Assembly (NCBI GenBank): GCA_965206015.1
Contig: CBDBIW010000015.1
Span: forward strand, 620,001-684,000
Source: JAJCYL01 sp965206015
GTDB taxonomy: Bacteria; Bacteroidota; Bacteroidia; Cytophagales; Cyclobacteriaceae
Length of the DNA stretch: 64,000 nucleotides
Direction of reading: 5' to 3'
The translations under genes and the position numbers were made by a program. Shown here piece after piece: positions 27,316-35,619 of the stretch (position 1 is its first letter; each line of letters opens with the position of its first letter). The notes under the pieces were generated by a model. That model searched no databases. It was not told where the DNA came from and saw only the letters and a program-made list of their open reading frames with translations.

Positions 27316-27891
27316 TTAATTTACCTGGTGAGATAAATTCACACCGATCTTTAACTCATCCTTGTTTCGTTTTAGGATGGAAATAATGAAATTTATATGG
27401 TCATCCAGCTCTACACCAAGGAGTTCTATACCCTTATAAATTTCTTCCCTTTCTACTTTAGCTGCAAAGTTGGCCTGTTTTAATTTCTTCTTTACTGATT
27501 TGGCAGTAAGGGTTTCAATTCCCGCAGGTCGTACTTGACAGCAAGCAATGATAAAACCCGTTATCTCATCGCAAGCAAGTAGTGCTTTGTCCAGAAGCGT
27601 GTCGTATGAAACTCCCCATTTTGTATAGTGAGCTGATATTGCATGGGCGATTTTGCTTTCCCCTTTTTCCTGAAGAAGTTTTACTATGATACTGGGATGT
27701 TGTTCGGGGTGGGCTTCGTAATCGGCATCATGAAGCATTCCGGTGACAGCCCATACCTCAGTATCTTCTCCCAATTTGTCAGCATAGCCTTCCATCACTA
27801 ATTCAACACTTCTGGCGTGACGCAATAAACTGTCGCCCTTTGTATACTCTAACAGTATTGATGTTGCTTCTTCCTTATTCATTGTTGACAA
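27316..27891 (-). CDS. HD domain-containing hydrolase
   Basis: The 191 aa protein has the HD metal motifs: HARSVELVME (first histidine), MLHDADYEAHPEQHP (HD pair) and a downstream aspartate in ALLACDEITGFIIA. This fits the small HDIG-like phosphohydrolases found in many genomes, often acting on nucleotides; the substrate is unknown. It has no signal peptide. It looks full length. Confidence 0.85.
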   Translation of the reverse strand: MSTMNKEEATSILLEYTKGDSLLRHARSVELVMEGYADKLGEDTEVWAVTGMLHDADYEAHPEQHPSIIVKLLQEKGESKIAHAISAHYTKWGVSYDTLLDKALLACDEITGFIIACCQVRPAGIETLTAKSVKKKLKQANFAAKVEREEIYKGIELLGVELDDHINFIISILKRNKDELKIGVNLSHQVN

Positions 27892-27898
27892 AGTTAAA

Positions 27899-27928
27899 AT
27901 GCCAATATAATAAATGCCAATATAATAA
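27899..27928. repeat. 15 bp perfect tandem duplication, two copies
   Basis: The unit ATGCCAATATAATAA is present twice head to tail, starting 8 nt upstream of the HD gene start codon, so it lies in that gene's promoter or leader. Confidence 0.95.
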
Positions 27929-28051
27929 AATGGTCAACTCCAAAACTGAATCATTGCATGAAGAACAGAGCTTATTTGAACTTTGGGAGGTTACATATTT
28001 GGGTATCATGTTTGCCTGAAATTCGTTAACTTTACAAAGGTTGATATATAG

Positions 28052-28621
28052 ATGATGATCAATTCTGGATATTTTACTGGTATACTGATTTCAACAATTG
28101 CCGTTGGGTTAGTCGGTTTTATGTTGCCATTGAACGAGAATGAAGAACTGGGGGCGAAAGAAACTGTTCAGTGGATGTCATTTGAAGAAGCTATCGAAAA
28201 AAATAAGTTAGTGCCTAAGAAGATTTTTATTGACGTATATACAGACTGGTGTGGGTGGTGCAAAAAGATGGATGCTGGCACATTTAATAACCCAGTAGTC
28301 GCCAAATACTTAAATGAGAAGTATTATAATGTAAAATTGGATGCTGAGGGCAAAGATCCGATTGAATTTGACGGACATACGTTTAAATGGGTCAACACCG
28401 GCAGGAATGGAATTCATGAACTTGCATATGCCTTGCTAAGTGGAAAGATGAGTTATCCAACTGTAGTCTTTCTTGATGAAGAATTTAGAATAATTCAACC
28501 CCTTCCAGGCTATCAGCAGGCTCCATTTTTTGATAAGGTGATCAGATTTTATGGTGAGAATCTGCACAAGGAGAAAACCTGGGATGACTTTGTCAAAGGC
28601 TATGACTCGCCTCTTGAGTAG
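28052..28621 (+). CDS. Thioredoxin-fold protein, membrane-anchored or exported (CGWC active site)
   Basis: The 189 aa protein begins with a hydrophobic segment (FTGILISTIAVGLVGFML) that serves as signal or anchor. The redox motif is in DVYTDWCGWCKKMDAGTF, as in DsbD-gamma or YyaL-like thioredoxins, and the cis-proline is in MSYPTVVFLDE. The domain is expected in the periplasm as a disulfide reductase or isomerase. Its partner is not in the window. Confidence 0.88.
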   Translation: MMINSGYFTGILISTIAVGLVGFMLPLNENEELGAKETVQWMSFEEAIEKNKLVPKKIFIDVYTDWCGWCKKMDAGTFNNPVVAKYLNEKYYNVKLDAEGKDPIEFDGHTFKWVNTGRNGIHELAYALLSGKMSYPTVVFLDEEFRIIQPLPGYQQAPFFDKVIRFYGENLHKEKTWDDFVKGYDSPLE

Positions 28622-28645
28622 AAAACAATGATATAAATCATAAAA

Positions 28646-28669
28646 AGGCCTCTAATTTATTAAGGGCCT
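28646..28669 (+). terminator. Possible terminator after the thioredoxin gene
   Basis: AGGCC and GGCCT form a short stem with a 14 nt A+T-rich loop, 24 nt after the stop. The stem is short and the following T-tract is weak. Confidence 0.4.
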
Positions 28670-28716
28670 CTTGGGTTACTTATTGTTTATTGAATCATCA
28701 AAATAATCCGTGGATA

Positions 28717-28860
28717 ATGGATAGCAAACTGAGAACACCTCCAAAAGAGCGAAAACTTTCTAAAACCAGATATGATAAGGAGTTAGGCAAACTCGAAGTG
28801 TAGCGGAGCTGGTAAGGCTTCAGGAGTGGATTATCAAACATTTATCCCGGAGTTATTTTA
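28717..28860 (+). pseudogene. N-terminal remnant of polyphosphate kinase 2
   Basis: An ATG at 28717 opens 28 codons ending KERKLSKTRYDKELGKLEV and TAG. In another frame the sequence resumes at once with ELVRLQEWIIKH (from about 28808). Together these match the start of PPK2 (KLSKxxYxKELxKLQVELVKLQEWV). The Walker A region and everything after it are absent; the minus-strand gene ending at 28866 follows. PPK2 makes nucleotides from, or into, polyphosphate. This copy cannot work. Confidence 0.65.
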
Positions 28861-28865
28861 AACCA

Positions 28866-30119
28866 CTAATCGGCAAACAGAAATTTTTTGGCCAATATAA
28901 TAGCATGACTTTGATGCTGCGTGACGTCAATTCTAAGTAAAGGTTCATTTCTGTTAAAAATTCGGGGTATGGGTTGTTTGATACTATAACTGATTCCCCA
29001 ATTAAAGAGCATCCCCCTATTAATAACCCCTCCTATTGCAATGTCGGATGCTGGTGGGTTATTTTCTAAATATTCATCCTGTAAAGGACCTCCCACCTGC
29101 CAGGAAATAAGCTTGTTGAGGCCGATGTCAATAACAGTTCCAATTTTCTTAACAGACCAATCATCACCAGATAATTTGGCTAGCTGATAGGCTGATGCCA
29201 AACCTTCATAAGCGTAGGCAGTATTTTTTGTCCGAAATAGCGTTCTGTGAGTGTCTGTCATCCAATAAGCCAGCTCAATAGTTCTTTCAGCCCAATGATC
29301 ACCCCAACCGGCGGTATAAATTTCATAAAAAGACATAGAACTCCATTGATAGAATCCTTTTGTTTGGTCACTGTCGGCATCTGCTACTCGAGCATCTGTC
29401 ACGTAAAACTGGTACATCTGTTCAGCTGATTCAGTAATAATTTCTCGTAAACTGTCGTAACCTAGATATTTTGCGGCCTTTGCTAATGTCAAGAGAGATT
29501 CCCCGTCAAAATAGGGTGAAGGTTTACCCGACTTTCGCCCGGTTCTTAGATTGTATCCGCTGGCAAAATGGCCATTATTTTCCCGAAGAGAAATTAAGAA
29601 AGTGATGTAATCATGCAGGAGCGAATCGTAATGCTCTTCATTTTGATAATTTGGCTCTGCTCTCAAGAAATCGATGAGACTCAGTGAAACCAACGCCAAA
29701 GTTCCTGTTTTTCCTGATGACTCTCCCGGGTAGGCGATGTATTTCCCATTTTGCCCCTGTAGCGTATGTGCTTCAAAAAACGCCAGCCCTTTTTCGATGC
29801 TAGTTTTTGATTCAATAGATGGGATTTCCTGGTGGACTAATGCTATTCCCCAAAGAGCTCCAGCTTGTCTGACTTGGCTATCACCGGGGGAAAACTCATC
29901 ATTGACAAAATCATATTCATAGTTGAAACTGCCATTTTCTTTCTGATTGGAGATCAAGAATTGTTTACATAGTTCCAAAGATTGATCTAAAACCTCTTCA
30001 GTCAAAGCGGGGCTATGAACATAGGTCAAAAGTGATGTATGGTATCTGACCGCAACATAAGAGATTGTTCCTAATAGAATTAAAATTCCGCCCGAAAGTA
30101 TTTTCCAGTTTTTGATCAT
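28866..30119 (-). CDS. Membrane-anchored protein, probable alpha/alpha-toroid, unknown function (paralogue of next gene)
   Basis: I do not recognise a named family. The 417 aa protein has one N-terminal membrane helix (ILSGGILILLGTISYVAV) and a long helical body with repeated aromatic- and glycine-rich turns (NQKENGSFNYEYDFV, RQAGALWGIALVHQ, GKTGTLALVSLSLIDFL, STWMEG-like GWGDHWAER). This style is seen in six-hairpin glycosidase or terpene-cyclase toroids. It is related to the gene at 30123-31403 along its length: NGSFNYEY...RQAG here and GRFNYWY...RQAG there. They are 3 nt apart, so one operon. It probably faces the periplasm. Confidence 0.55.
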   Translation of the reverse strand: MIKNWKILSGGILILLGTISYVAVRYHTSLLTYVHSPALTEEVLDQSLELCKQFLISNQKENGSFNYEYDFVNDEFSPGDSQVRQAGALWGIALVHQEIPSIESKTSIEKGLAFFEAHTLQGQNGKYIAYPGESSGKTGTLALVSLSLIDFLRAEPNYQNEEHYDSLLHDYITFLISLRENNGHFASGYNLRTGRKSGKPSPYFDGESLLTLAKAAKYLGYDSLREIITESAEQMYQFYVTDARVADADSDQTKGFYQWSSMSFYEIYTAGWGDHWAERTIELAYWMTDTHRTLFRTKNTAYAYEGLASAYQLAKLSGDDWSVKKIGTVIDIGLNKLISWQVGGPLQDEYLENNPPASDIAIGGVINRGMLFNWGISYSIKQPIPRIFNRNEPLLRIDVTQHQSHAIILAKKFLFAD

Positions 30120-30122
30120 TTG

Positions 30123-31403
30123 TTACTTGAGATATTGTAAGGCCTTGATTAAGGATGATATGGCATGCTGAGTATTGTCGATTCTAATTTCTGGTTCAAC
30201 AAGACTTCTCCTGAATCCACCAAGGGCAGCATTTTCTAACCCTAAATTATGGAGATCATTTTCTGTATACTGAAGCCGAAGTAACCAATTGAATGAAATC
30301 ATTAACTGCTGATAATAAAACTTTTCCTTCCCCTTGTCTCCAACATGTTTGGCTAACTCAAGAGCAGCCCCAACGCCCTCCATCCAAGTGGATGTGAAAA
30401 CGGTTGGAACACCGAATAGACTACCGAATGCTTCGTTTTTTTCGTTTAAATTTTGCCAGTATAACAACCTGTCAGTCATCTGAAATGCAAAATCAGCAAA
30501 AGTCACATCCTCGGTAAGTATGGCAATCTTGCTCATGGCAATTGTTGTCCAAGGCATAAATGAGAAATGTTTCCAATTACCATCTCTACTGTAATAATGA
30601 AGTGCCTTGTTTAAACTTTCAAGATATTTGGGGTCCTTGAATGCCTCGTACATCTCTGTCAATGCTAGCATTGCCTCTCCTGGGTAGATCTGGGATTCCC
30701 AACCTGTATCTTTTTCATAAGAAAAACTTCCGTTGTATAGATAAGTGCTCTTATACTGGCCAGTACCATAAACTTGCTGTAAGTGAATGATCATATTGGC
30801 CAGTGATTTTAACGTACTATCATAAATGGAATCGCCGAAAATATTTCTCAATTTCAACATGGCGAGCATAGGAAGTGCTATGCCCCCTAACTTAGCCTTT
30901 CTTCGATAGAGATAGTAAGCGGAATCGGGGCTATCATTCACCAGGAATTGATTGAGATAATCCAAATTGAGTTTTGAGGAACTAAGAAGTGACGAGTCAC
31001 CCAAAACTTCAAAGGCTGTTAATAGTGAGTAGTTAGTTCCTGCTTGCCTAAGAAAATTATCCTCAGACTTTCGGCTATAAACTTCATCTACAGGATTATA
31101 CCAGTAATTAAATCGCCCTGTTTCCTCTTGCATGTTCACAATCCATTTTGCCCCTGAATGAATTGCTGATTTTAATGAGTCAATTGTTAAATGTTGGTAT
31201 GAATTCGGGCTGATGTCATCGAACAGATAATAGTTGAATGGTCGTTCAATTTCAAGCTTGATACTTAGCAAACGATTTTCAATGGGTAAATTCCACCAAT
31301 AATGGAACTGACTATTTTTTTGGTGAAAAAAGAAGCCGGTAGTGATGACGATTGTAATAAGTGAAAGAACTATTAGAATTGTTCTTTTTATCCAGGTTGG
31401 CAT
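30123..31403 (-). CDS. Membrane-anchored protein, probable alpha/alpha-toroid, unknown function (paralogue of previous gene)
   Basis: The 426 aa protein starts with a basic residue pair and a membrane helix (RTILIVLSLITIVITTGFFF), then a helical body with repeats such as NMQEETGRFNYWYNPVDEVY, FLRQAGTNYSLLTAFEVLG, KLGGIALPMLAMLKL and FTSTWMEGVGAALELAKHVG. The repeating pattern of paired helices joined by Gly/aromatic turns suggests an alpha/alpha toroid, as in carbohydrate-active enzymes, but no catalytic motif can be assigned. It is transcribed first and its stop is 3 nt before the start of its paralogue. Confidence 0.55.
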   Translation of the reverse strand: MPTWIKRTILIVLSLITIVITTGFFFHQKNSQFHYWWNLPIENRLLSIKLEIERPFNYYLFDDISPNSYQHLTIDSLKSAIHSGAKWIVNMQEETGRFNYWYNPVDEVYSRKSEDNFLRQAGTNYSLLTAFEVLGDSSLLSSSKLNLDYLNQFLVNDSPDSAYYLYRRKAKLGGIALPMLAMLKLRNIFGDSIYDSTLKSLANMIIHLQQVYGTGQYKSTYLYNGSFSYEKDTGWESQIYPGEAMLALTEMYEAFKDPKYLESLNKALHYYSRDGNWKHFSFMPWTTIAMSKIAILTEDVTFADFAFQMTDRLLYWQNLNEKNEAFGSLFGVPTVFTSTWMEGVGAALELAKHVGDKGKEKFYYQQLMISFNWLLRLQYTENDLHNLGLENAALGGFRRSLVEPEIRIDNTQHAISSLIKALQYLK

Positions 31404-31462
31404 AACTTCATTATTAGCGTGTGAAGTTACAAAATTCCTAAAGTAGTCTTTAATTTCGGGAT

Positions 31463-32188
31463 TTAAAGAATGTAGCGAGCCAGGACTTCCCCGACGTAAT
31501 AAGCCAGAGCAGCTGCCATGCCTCCTAGTAGTAATGTCTGGCCAATTCCAGCAATCATCTTTTCATTGGTGACCATGCTTTTCAAGTAGCCCACCAATAT
31601 CAATCCTAGCGCGGTACCAATACATGAAAAAATGAAGAGGTTGTCCTGATGAATGGGAGTTATTGCAGCCACAATGTATGAGATTAAAGGGATGAGACCC
31701 ACAAACATAAAAGAGATAAACGTTGCACCCGCAGTTTGAGTAGGGGTACGAGTGTCTTTAATCATTTCCAGCTCCTCTTTCATCATAGTATCAACCCACA
31801 CATCTTTGTCAACTGTTATCACAGCAATTACCTTTTCAAGCAGATCGCCTTTAAAGCCTTTTGCTGCATATATTTCTCTAATTTCCTCCACCTCATGTTC
31901 TCGAAGATTATCGATCTCCCAATATTCAATTGCCTTGTGCTTTTCGAAATTATCCCTTTCGGCTTTTGTTGAAAAATAGTTGCCAACTGACATAGAAAAT
32001 CCATCGGCAATTAAATTGGCGAACCCGAAAATCAATACCCATCGAATTTCCGCATCTGCACCAGTCGCTCCCGCCACAACCGCAAAGGTGGTTATGGCTC
32101 CATCAATTCCGCCATAAACGAATTCAGCAATGTAGTCTTTATCAAATCCTAAAACTGTACCCTTCTGATGTATTTTGGCCTCATTCAC
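31463..32188 (-). CDS. VIT1/CCC1 family iron/manganese transporter
   Basis: The 241 aa protein has five predicted membrane helices in the Ccc1/VIT arrangement. Helix 1 is followed by FVYGGIDGAITTFAVVAGA, the family's strongest signature, and helix 2 by NLIADGFSMSVGNYFSTKA. An acidic cytoplasmic loop (about residues 85-145, rich in E and K) forms the metal-binding domain. The family exports Fe2+ or Mn2+ from the cytosol in exchange for protons. On the minus strand a TATCTTTG box lies only 5 nt before the start codon, which might give a very short leader. Confidence 0.9.
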   Translation of the reverse strand: MNEAKIHQKGTVLGFDKDYIAEFVYGGIDGAITTFAVVAGATGADAEIRWVLIFGFANLIADGFSMSVGNYFSTKAERDNFEKHKAIEYWEIDNLREHEVEEIREIYAAKGFKGDLLEKVIAVITVDKDVWVDTMMKEELEMIKDTRTPTQTAGATFISFMFVGLIPLISYIVAAITPIHQDNLFIFSCIGTALGLILVGYLKSMVTNEKMIAGIGQTLLLGGMAAALAYYVGEVLARYIL

Positions 32189-32305
32189 AAGACAAAGATA
32201 AACCTAAAATATCATACGGCATTTTTGGAGAAGCAAAGGACCAGGATAAAAAAATTGACTGACTTCAGGTCAGGTTAATTTTTATAGGCAATCAATTGTC
32301 AATCC

Positions 32306-32343
32306 GAGTTCGATTAATAAGATATCGTCATACTCGAAAAATG
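32306..32343 (-). repeat. 38 bp dispersed repeat, copy 1 (copy 2 at 35355-35392)
   Basis: 34 of 38 bases match the second copy. On the minus strand both copies read as a protein fragment FFE(Y/N)DDILLI, so the match is more likely a decayed paralogous coding sequence than a regulatory element. Confidence 0.75.
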
Positions 32344-32403
32344 AGATTTTAAATTTTTAGAAAAGGCTCCTTTTATCGGGTCTCTTATGCTGAGATTCCT
32401 GAT

Positions 32404-32437
32404 ATTTTTCTCTTTTCTATAATCTAAAGAGAAAAAT
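32404..32437. terminator. Perfect 12 bp A+T-rich inverted repeat
   Basis: ATTTTTCTCTTT and AAAGAGAAAAAT are separated by 10 nt. It lies 90 nt past the GT9 stop on the minus strand and could be that gene's terminator, though the stem has little G+C. Confidence 0.4.
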
Positions 32438-32525
32438 TCTGGAATGACGTCTTTTTTCGTGTTTTAATACCGTTTAGAGTAGCGTCAAGTCTATCGTCTT
32501 TTATCTTGGTTCTAATCTCTGATAA

Positions 32526-33533
32526 TCAAGGCAAATAGAAATCAAAGACCATGTCATTCATGCATTTGAAATGACCTTTAGGACAATGTTGAAATCCGAT
32601 TTTGGAGCATGGTCGACATTTTATCTTTTTATTTTCGAAAACAACAAATGATGTTTTGTATGGATACATCCCAAATTCAGGAATGGTACTGCCCCATATC
32701 GAGTAGATTGTTTTTCGGAAGGCGGCGGCAATGTGCATCATACCGGTATCATGAGAAAAAACTGCCTGTGCATTTTTGATAATTGAGGCTGACTGGTTGA
32801 TATTGAATTTTCCACATCCATTAAAGATGACTGTCTTTTTGTTCAACTCTTTCAAGGATTCTTCACTAATATCAGAATTTTGAGATTGCTCGAAAAACTC
32901 CTTGACTGATTCACCATTTGATTGGTATTCTCTTCCACCCAACAGTATAATTGGCTTGTTGATTTTATCACACAATTCTATCATCCGAGTCGCGGGTAAT
33001 CTCTTGGTGGCAAACTTTCCACCAATTGCATAGGCCACATACCCATTGCGGTGAGATTCTGGAAACCAGTCATTCTCCACTTCATCTTTTTCGGGAATAA
33101 AGAAATCAAGCCCCTGATTGTCTTTTTTAACTTCCAGTTGGGCGACACTTTTCATATAGCGATCTACTATGTGAATATTAGGGAGCTTGTTGATTTTAAG
33201 CTTCACCATAAGCCATTTCCGGGCATTCAATTTGGGATAACTATATGCCTTCACCCGGAGCATGGTCTTTAGGAACAGCGTTCTTAGGTTGTGATGAAGG
33301 TCGATGATATAATCAAATTTTTCCTCTTTGAGCGACCTCGAGAGCGCAAGCAAACTGCCCTTTAAGGTGTGTACTTTATCTACATAAATATTTGAATCAA
33401 TCAGGAAGGAGTAGGGCGTTTTCGTGCAATAGTGAATCTCCACATCAGATAACTGAAGTTTGATTGCCCTAATAACGGGAGTGGTCAACACAATATCACC
33501 TATTGAGGAAAAGCGAATGATTAAAATCTTCAT
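32526..33533 (-). CDS. Glycosyltransferase family 9 (heptosyltransferase-like)
   Basis: The 335 aa protein has the GT9 pattern: N-terminal MKILIIRFSSIGDIVLTTPV, DLHHNLRT in the first Rossmann half, and FSHDTGMMHIAAAF with WGSTIPEFGMYPY in the donor-binding half. GT9 enzymes add heptose or related sugars to the lipopolysaccharide core. A cluster of cysteines near the end (CRPCSKIGFQHCPKGHFKC) is common in Bacteroidota members. It begins directly after the PolX/PHP gene (stop and start adjacent), so the two are probably co-transcribed. Confidence 0.88.
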   Translation of the reverse strand: MKILIIRFSSIGDIVLTTPVIRAIKLQLSDVEIHYCTKTPYSFLIDSNIYVDKVHTLKGSLLALSRSLKEEKFDYIIDLHHNLRTLFLKTMLRVKAYSYPKLNARKWLMVKLKINKLPNIHIVDRYMKSVAQLEVKKDNQGLDFFIPEKDEVENDWFPESHRNGYVAYAIGGKFATKRLPATRMIELCDKINKPIILLGGREYQSNGESVKEFFEQSQNSDISEESLKELNKKTVIFNGCGKFNINQSASIIKNAQAVFSHDTGMMHIAAAFRKTIYSIWGSTIPEFGMYPYKTSFVVFENKKIKCRPCSKIGFQHCPKGHFKCMNDMVFDFYLP

Positions 33534-35240
33534 CTAGACTGCTTTCAATCTGGCCTCTTTTTTTGCCCTGAAATACTTATCAATATCGTTGGTTCCAAGA
33601 GAATTGAGATTCATTTCACTGGTAAGACCACCTTTCCTTGCTACCAAAAGTCCATAGTGCATATCGTGGTATCCATTTTTCCGGTGAGCATCCGGATTGA
33701 TACTTAGCTTAACGTTTTTCTCCAATGCGTATTGAACCCATCGCCAATCGAGGTCCAATCTGCGTGGATTGGCATTTATTTCTATTACAACATTATTTTC
33801 TGCACAAGCCTCAATGATTGACTTATGATTGAGGGGATAACCCTCTCTTTCTAATAAAAGCCGACCTGTAGGGTGGCCGAGCATTGTTGTAAAAGGATTT
33901 GAAATTGCTGTGATGATTCTTTCAGTAGCCTTCTTTTCATCCATATTCAAAATCATATGAACTGATGCAATGATAAAATCAAACGACTCAAGAATTTCAT
34001 CCGGATAATCGAGAGAGCCATCAAACAGGATGTCAGACTCAATGCCTTTAAATATTTTAAAAGGAGCCATTTGTTTGTTCAATTCATCTATTTCTTCATG
34101 TTGTTCAGCAACTTTTTCAATGCTCATGCCGCTAGCAAAAAACGCAGATTTACTGTGATCGGTAATACCCAGATATTGATATCCTAATTCTTTACAATAG
34201 GTGGCCATGTCTCTTAAAGTATGACGCCCATCACTATAAGTAGAATGATTATGAAGAATTCCTTTTAATTGATCATCTGTGATCAAGTCAGGGATCTTAT
34301 TTTCCCTGGCCATTTTCACTTCAAATGACCCTTCTCGCAATTCTATTGGAATCTCAGGTAGTCCAAGCCAACTGTATAAATCTGTTTCCTTTTCAAAACT
34401 CTCTCTTCTTAACCGATCAATTGCCGAATGCCCGTCTTTCTCCAAAACCCTTAGGTGAGTGCCGGACCCTGTATGGAGTATTAAATCACTTATGAACCTG
34501 TCAGCACTGGTGAACCGAATAATAATTCGTGTTTCGGTTGGTTCATAGATGCCTCTCCACGTCAAAGGTCCAGATTTTAAATTGTCATATTGAAAGTCCC
34601 GGAGCGTTTCCAGGTCCTTAGCTATTGAATTAACTTTTTCGCTGCTGATGAGTAATTCAATCTGGTTTACAATCTCACATTTTCTTCTCAATTCTCCAGT
34701 TGGGCTAATTTGTAAACAATGCTGTTGGAGTTGTTTCTCAATGGTATTGTAAATCTCTTCAGCTTTGACATAGAGAAGTTTTCCTCTGTTTATTCTCAAG
34801 AACCCAATGGCCTCAATGATGGAATTTTGACTCTTTTCTCCAAAACCTTTCATCCCAGCAACTCTTCCGTCAAGACATGCTTTCATTAATTCAGCTTCAT
34901 CTTTTATGCCTAATTCCATCCATAAGGTTCTGATTTTTTTGGAACCAAACCCCTGGAGTTTAAGTAATTCGATAATCCCGGGAGGAGTAGTGTCCAGCAA
35001 CTCCTGGAGTTTCCCATAAATTCCCTGATCTACTATCTCTCGTATATGAGCCGCCATGCTTTTGCCCACACCCTCGATTTTTTCCAGTTCTTCTATTGAC
35101 AGCATTTCCAACGGTGTCTGGAATTTCTCCAGGTTGAAGGCAGCAGTTGTATAACTTCTGAGCTTAAAAGGATTCTCGTCATGCAGCTTCATCAGTGAAG
35201 CAGTAAGCTTGATCTGCCTGATGATTTCTTTATTTTCCAA
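33534..35240 (-). CDS. PolX-like protein: helix-hairpin-helix, degenerate polymerase, PHP domain
   Basis: The 568 aa protein has the layout of bacterial DNA polymerase X: an N-terminal HhH region (LEKIEGVGKSMAAHIREIVD, GFGSKKIRTLWMELGI), a nucleotidyltransferase-like middle, and a C-terminal PHP domain (HNHSTYSDGRHTLRDMATYC, GITDHSKSAFFASGM, EINANPRRLDLDW, INPDAH). In the middle, the place of the GS..RR....GDID metal site reads TGELRRKCEIVNQIELL. The catalytic aspartates are thus missing and polymerase activity is doubtful. The PHP metal ligands look intact, so nuclease or phosphoesterase activity is likely, perhaps in repair. Confidence 0.88.
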   Translation of the reverse strand: MENKEIIRQIKLTASLMKLHDENPFKLRSYTTAAFNLEKFQTPLEMLSIEELEKIEGVGKSMAAHIREIVDQGIYGKLQELLDTTPPGIIELLKLQGFGSKKIRTLWMELGIKDEAELMKACLDGRVAGMKGFGEKSQNSIIEAIGFLRINRGKLLYVKAEEIYNTIEKQLQQHCLQISPTGELRRKCEIVNQIELLISSEKVNSIAKDLETLRDFQYDNLKSGPLTWRGIYEPTETRIIIRFTSADRFISDLILHTGSGTHLRVLEKDGHSAIDRLRRESFEKETDLYSWLGLPEIPIELREGSFEVKMARENKIPDLITDDQLKGILHNHSTYSDGRHTLRDMATYCKELGYQYLGITDHSKSAFFASGMSIEKVAEQHEEIDELNKQMAPFKIFKGIESDILFDGSLDYPDEILESFDFIIASVHMILNMDEKKATERIITAISNPFTTMLGHPTGRLLLEREGYPLNHKSIIEACAENNVVIEINANPRRLDLDWRWVQYALEKNVKLSINPDAHRKNGYHDMHYGLLVARKGGLTSEMNLNSLGTNDIDKYFRAKKEARLKAV

Positions 35241-35315
35241 TAGGGCAAGATTTGGTTCTTAGGCTATCAAAGATATGAAAGATCAATTAGTGGAACCTAC
35301 AGCTTTTTCGGATTT

Positions 35316-35510
35316 TCAATCAGAATTAATAACCTGAGTCAGAATTAATAACCTGAGTTTGATTAATAAAATATCGTCATTTTCGAAAAATGTAACCTTT
35401 TTATCTCCAATGAACACACAATCAGATAGTTGGGAGTTAATCTCCTTAAAGCTTCCGATCAACAGTTGATACCCGGAAAATGGACGACTTGGTCCATAAA
35501 GATGCCCGAA
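35316..35510 (-). pseudogene. Remnant of an unidentified protein, C-terminal part
   Basis: The minus strand is open for 64 codons without a start: GHLYGPSRPFSGYQLLIGSF, then a stretch ending SDCVFIGDKKVTFFENDDIL. Composition is protein-like and the end matches the scrap at 32306-32343. The 19 bp duplication falls in the last codons; removing one copy changes the end from LTQVINSD to LIENPKKL. Family unknown. Confidence 0.45.
35321..35358. repeat. 19 bp perfect tandem duplication, two copies
   Basis: The unit CAGAATTAATAACCTGAGT is present exactly twice head to tail, inside the coding remnant, and shifts its frame. Confidence 0.95.
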
Positions 35511-35619
35511 TCAGGTGGGATGCGCTCCAACTTATCCGGAAGGGTTATTTTTAGCTTTATTTTGTAACAGGCATATTACGTGTGTTAGGGTGCAGTAATC
35601 GAGAAAGAAGCAATCAACC

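Larger units (their letters stand above)
32189..32525. other. 337 bp gap with a coding scrap and an inverted repeat
   Basis: No intact gene. It holds a 38 bp stretch (32306-32343) similar to one at 35355-35392, which on the minus strand encodes FFEYDDILLIELGLTIDCL and a stop, and a 12 bp inverted repeat (32404-32437). The rest shows nothing recognisable. Confidence 0.6.
35241..35619. other. 379 bp gap with a remnant reading frame and a tandem duplication
   Basis: It contains the minus-strand coding remnant at 35316-35510 and the 19 bp duplication at 35321-35358. Nothing else is recognised between 35511 and 35619. Confidence 0.6.

Noticed and set aside
27195..27386. 63-codon plus-strand ORF with phrases like FNEDGSFKSTINLPGE
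   Set aside because: It lies antisense to the T9SS remnant and the end of the HD gene; only about 25 residues look protein-like and no family fits.
27929..28018. 29-codon plus-strand ORF (MVNSKTESLHEEQ...)
   Set aside because: Too short, no ribosome site, no homology cue; it directly follows the 15 bp duplication and probably is chance.
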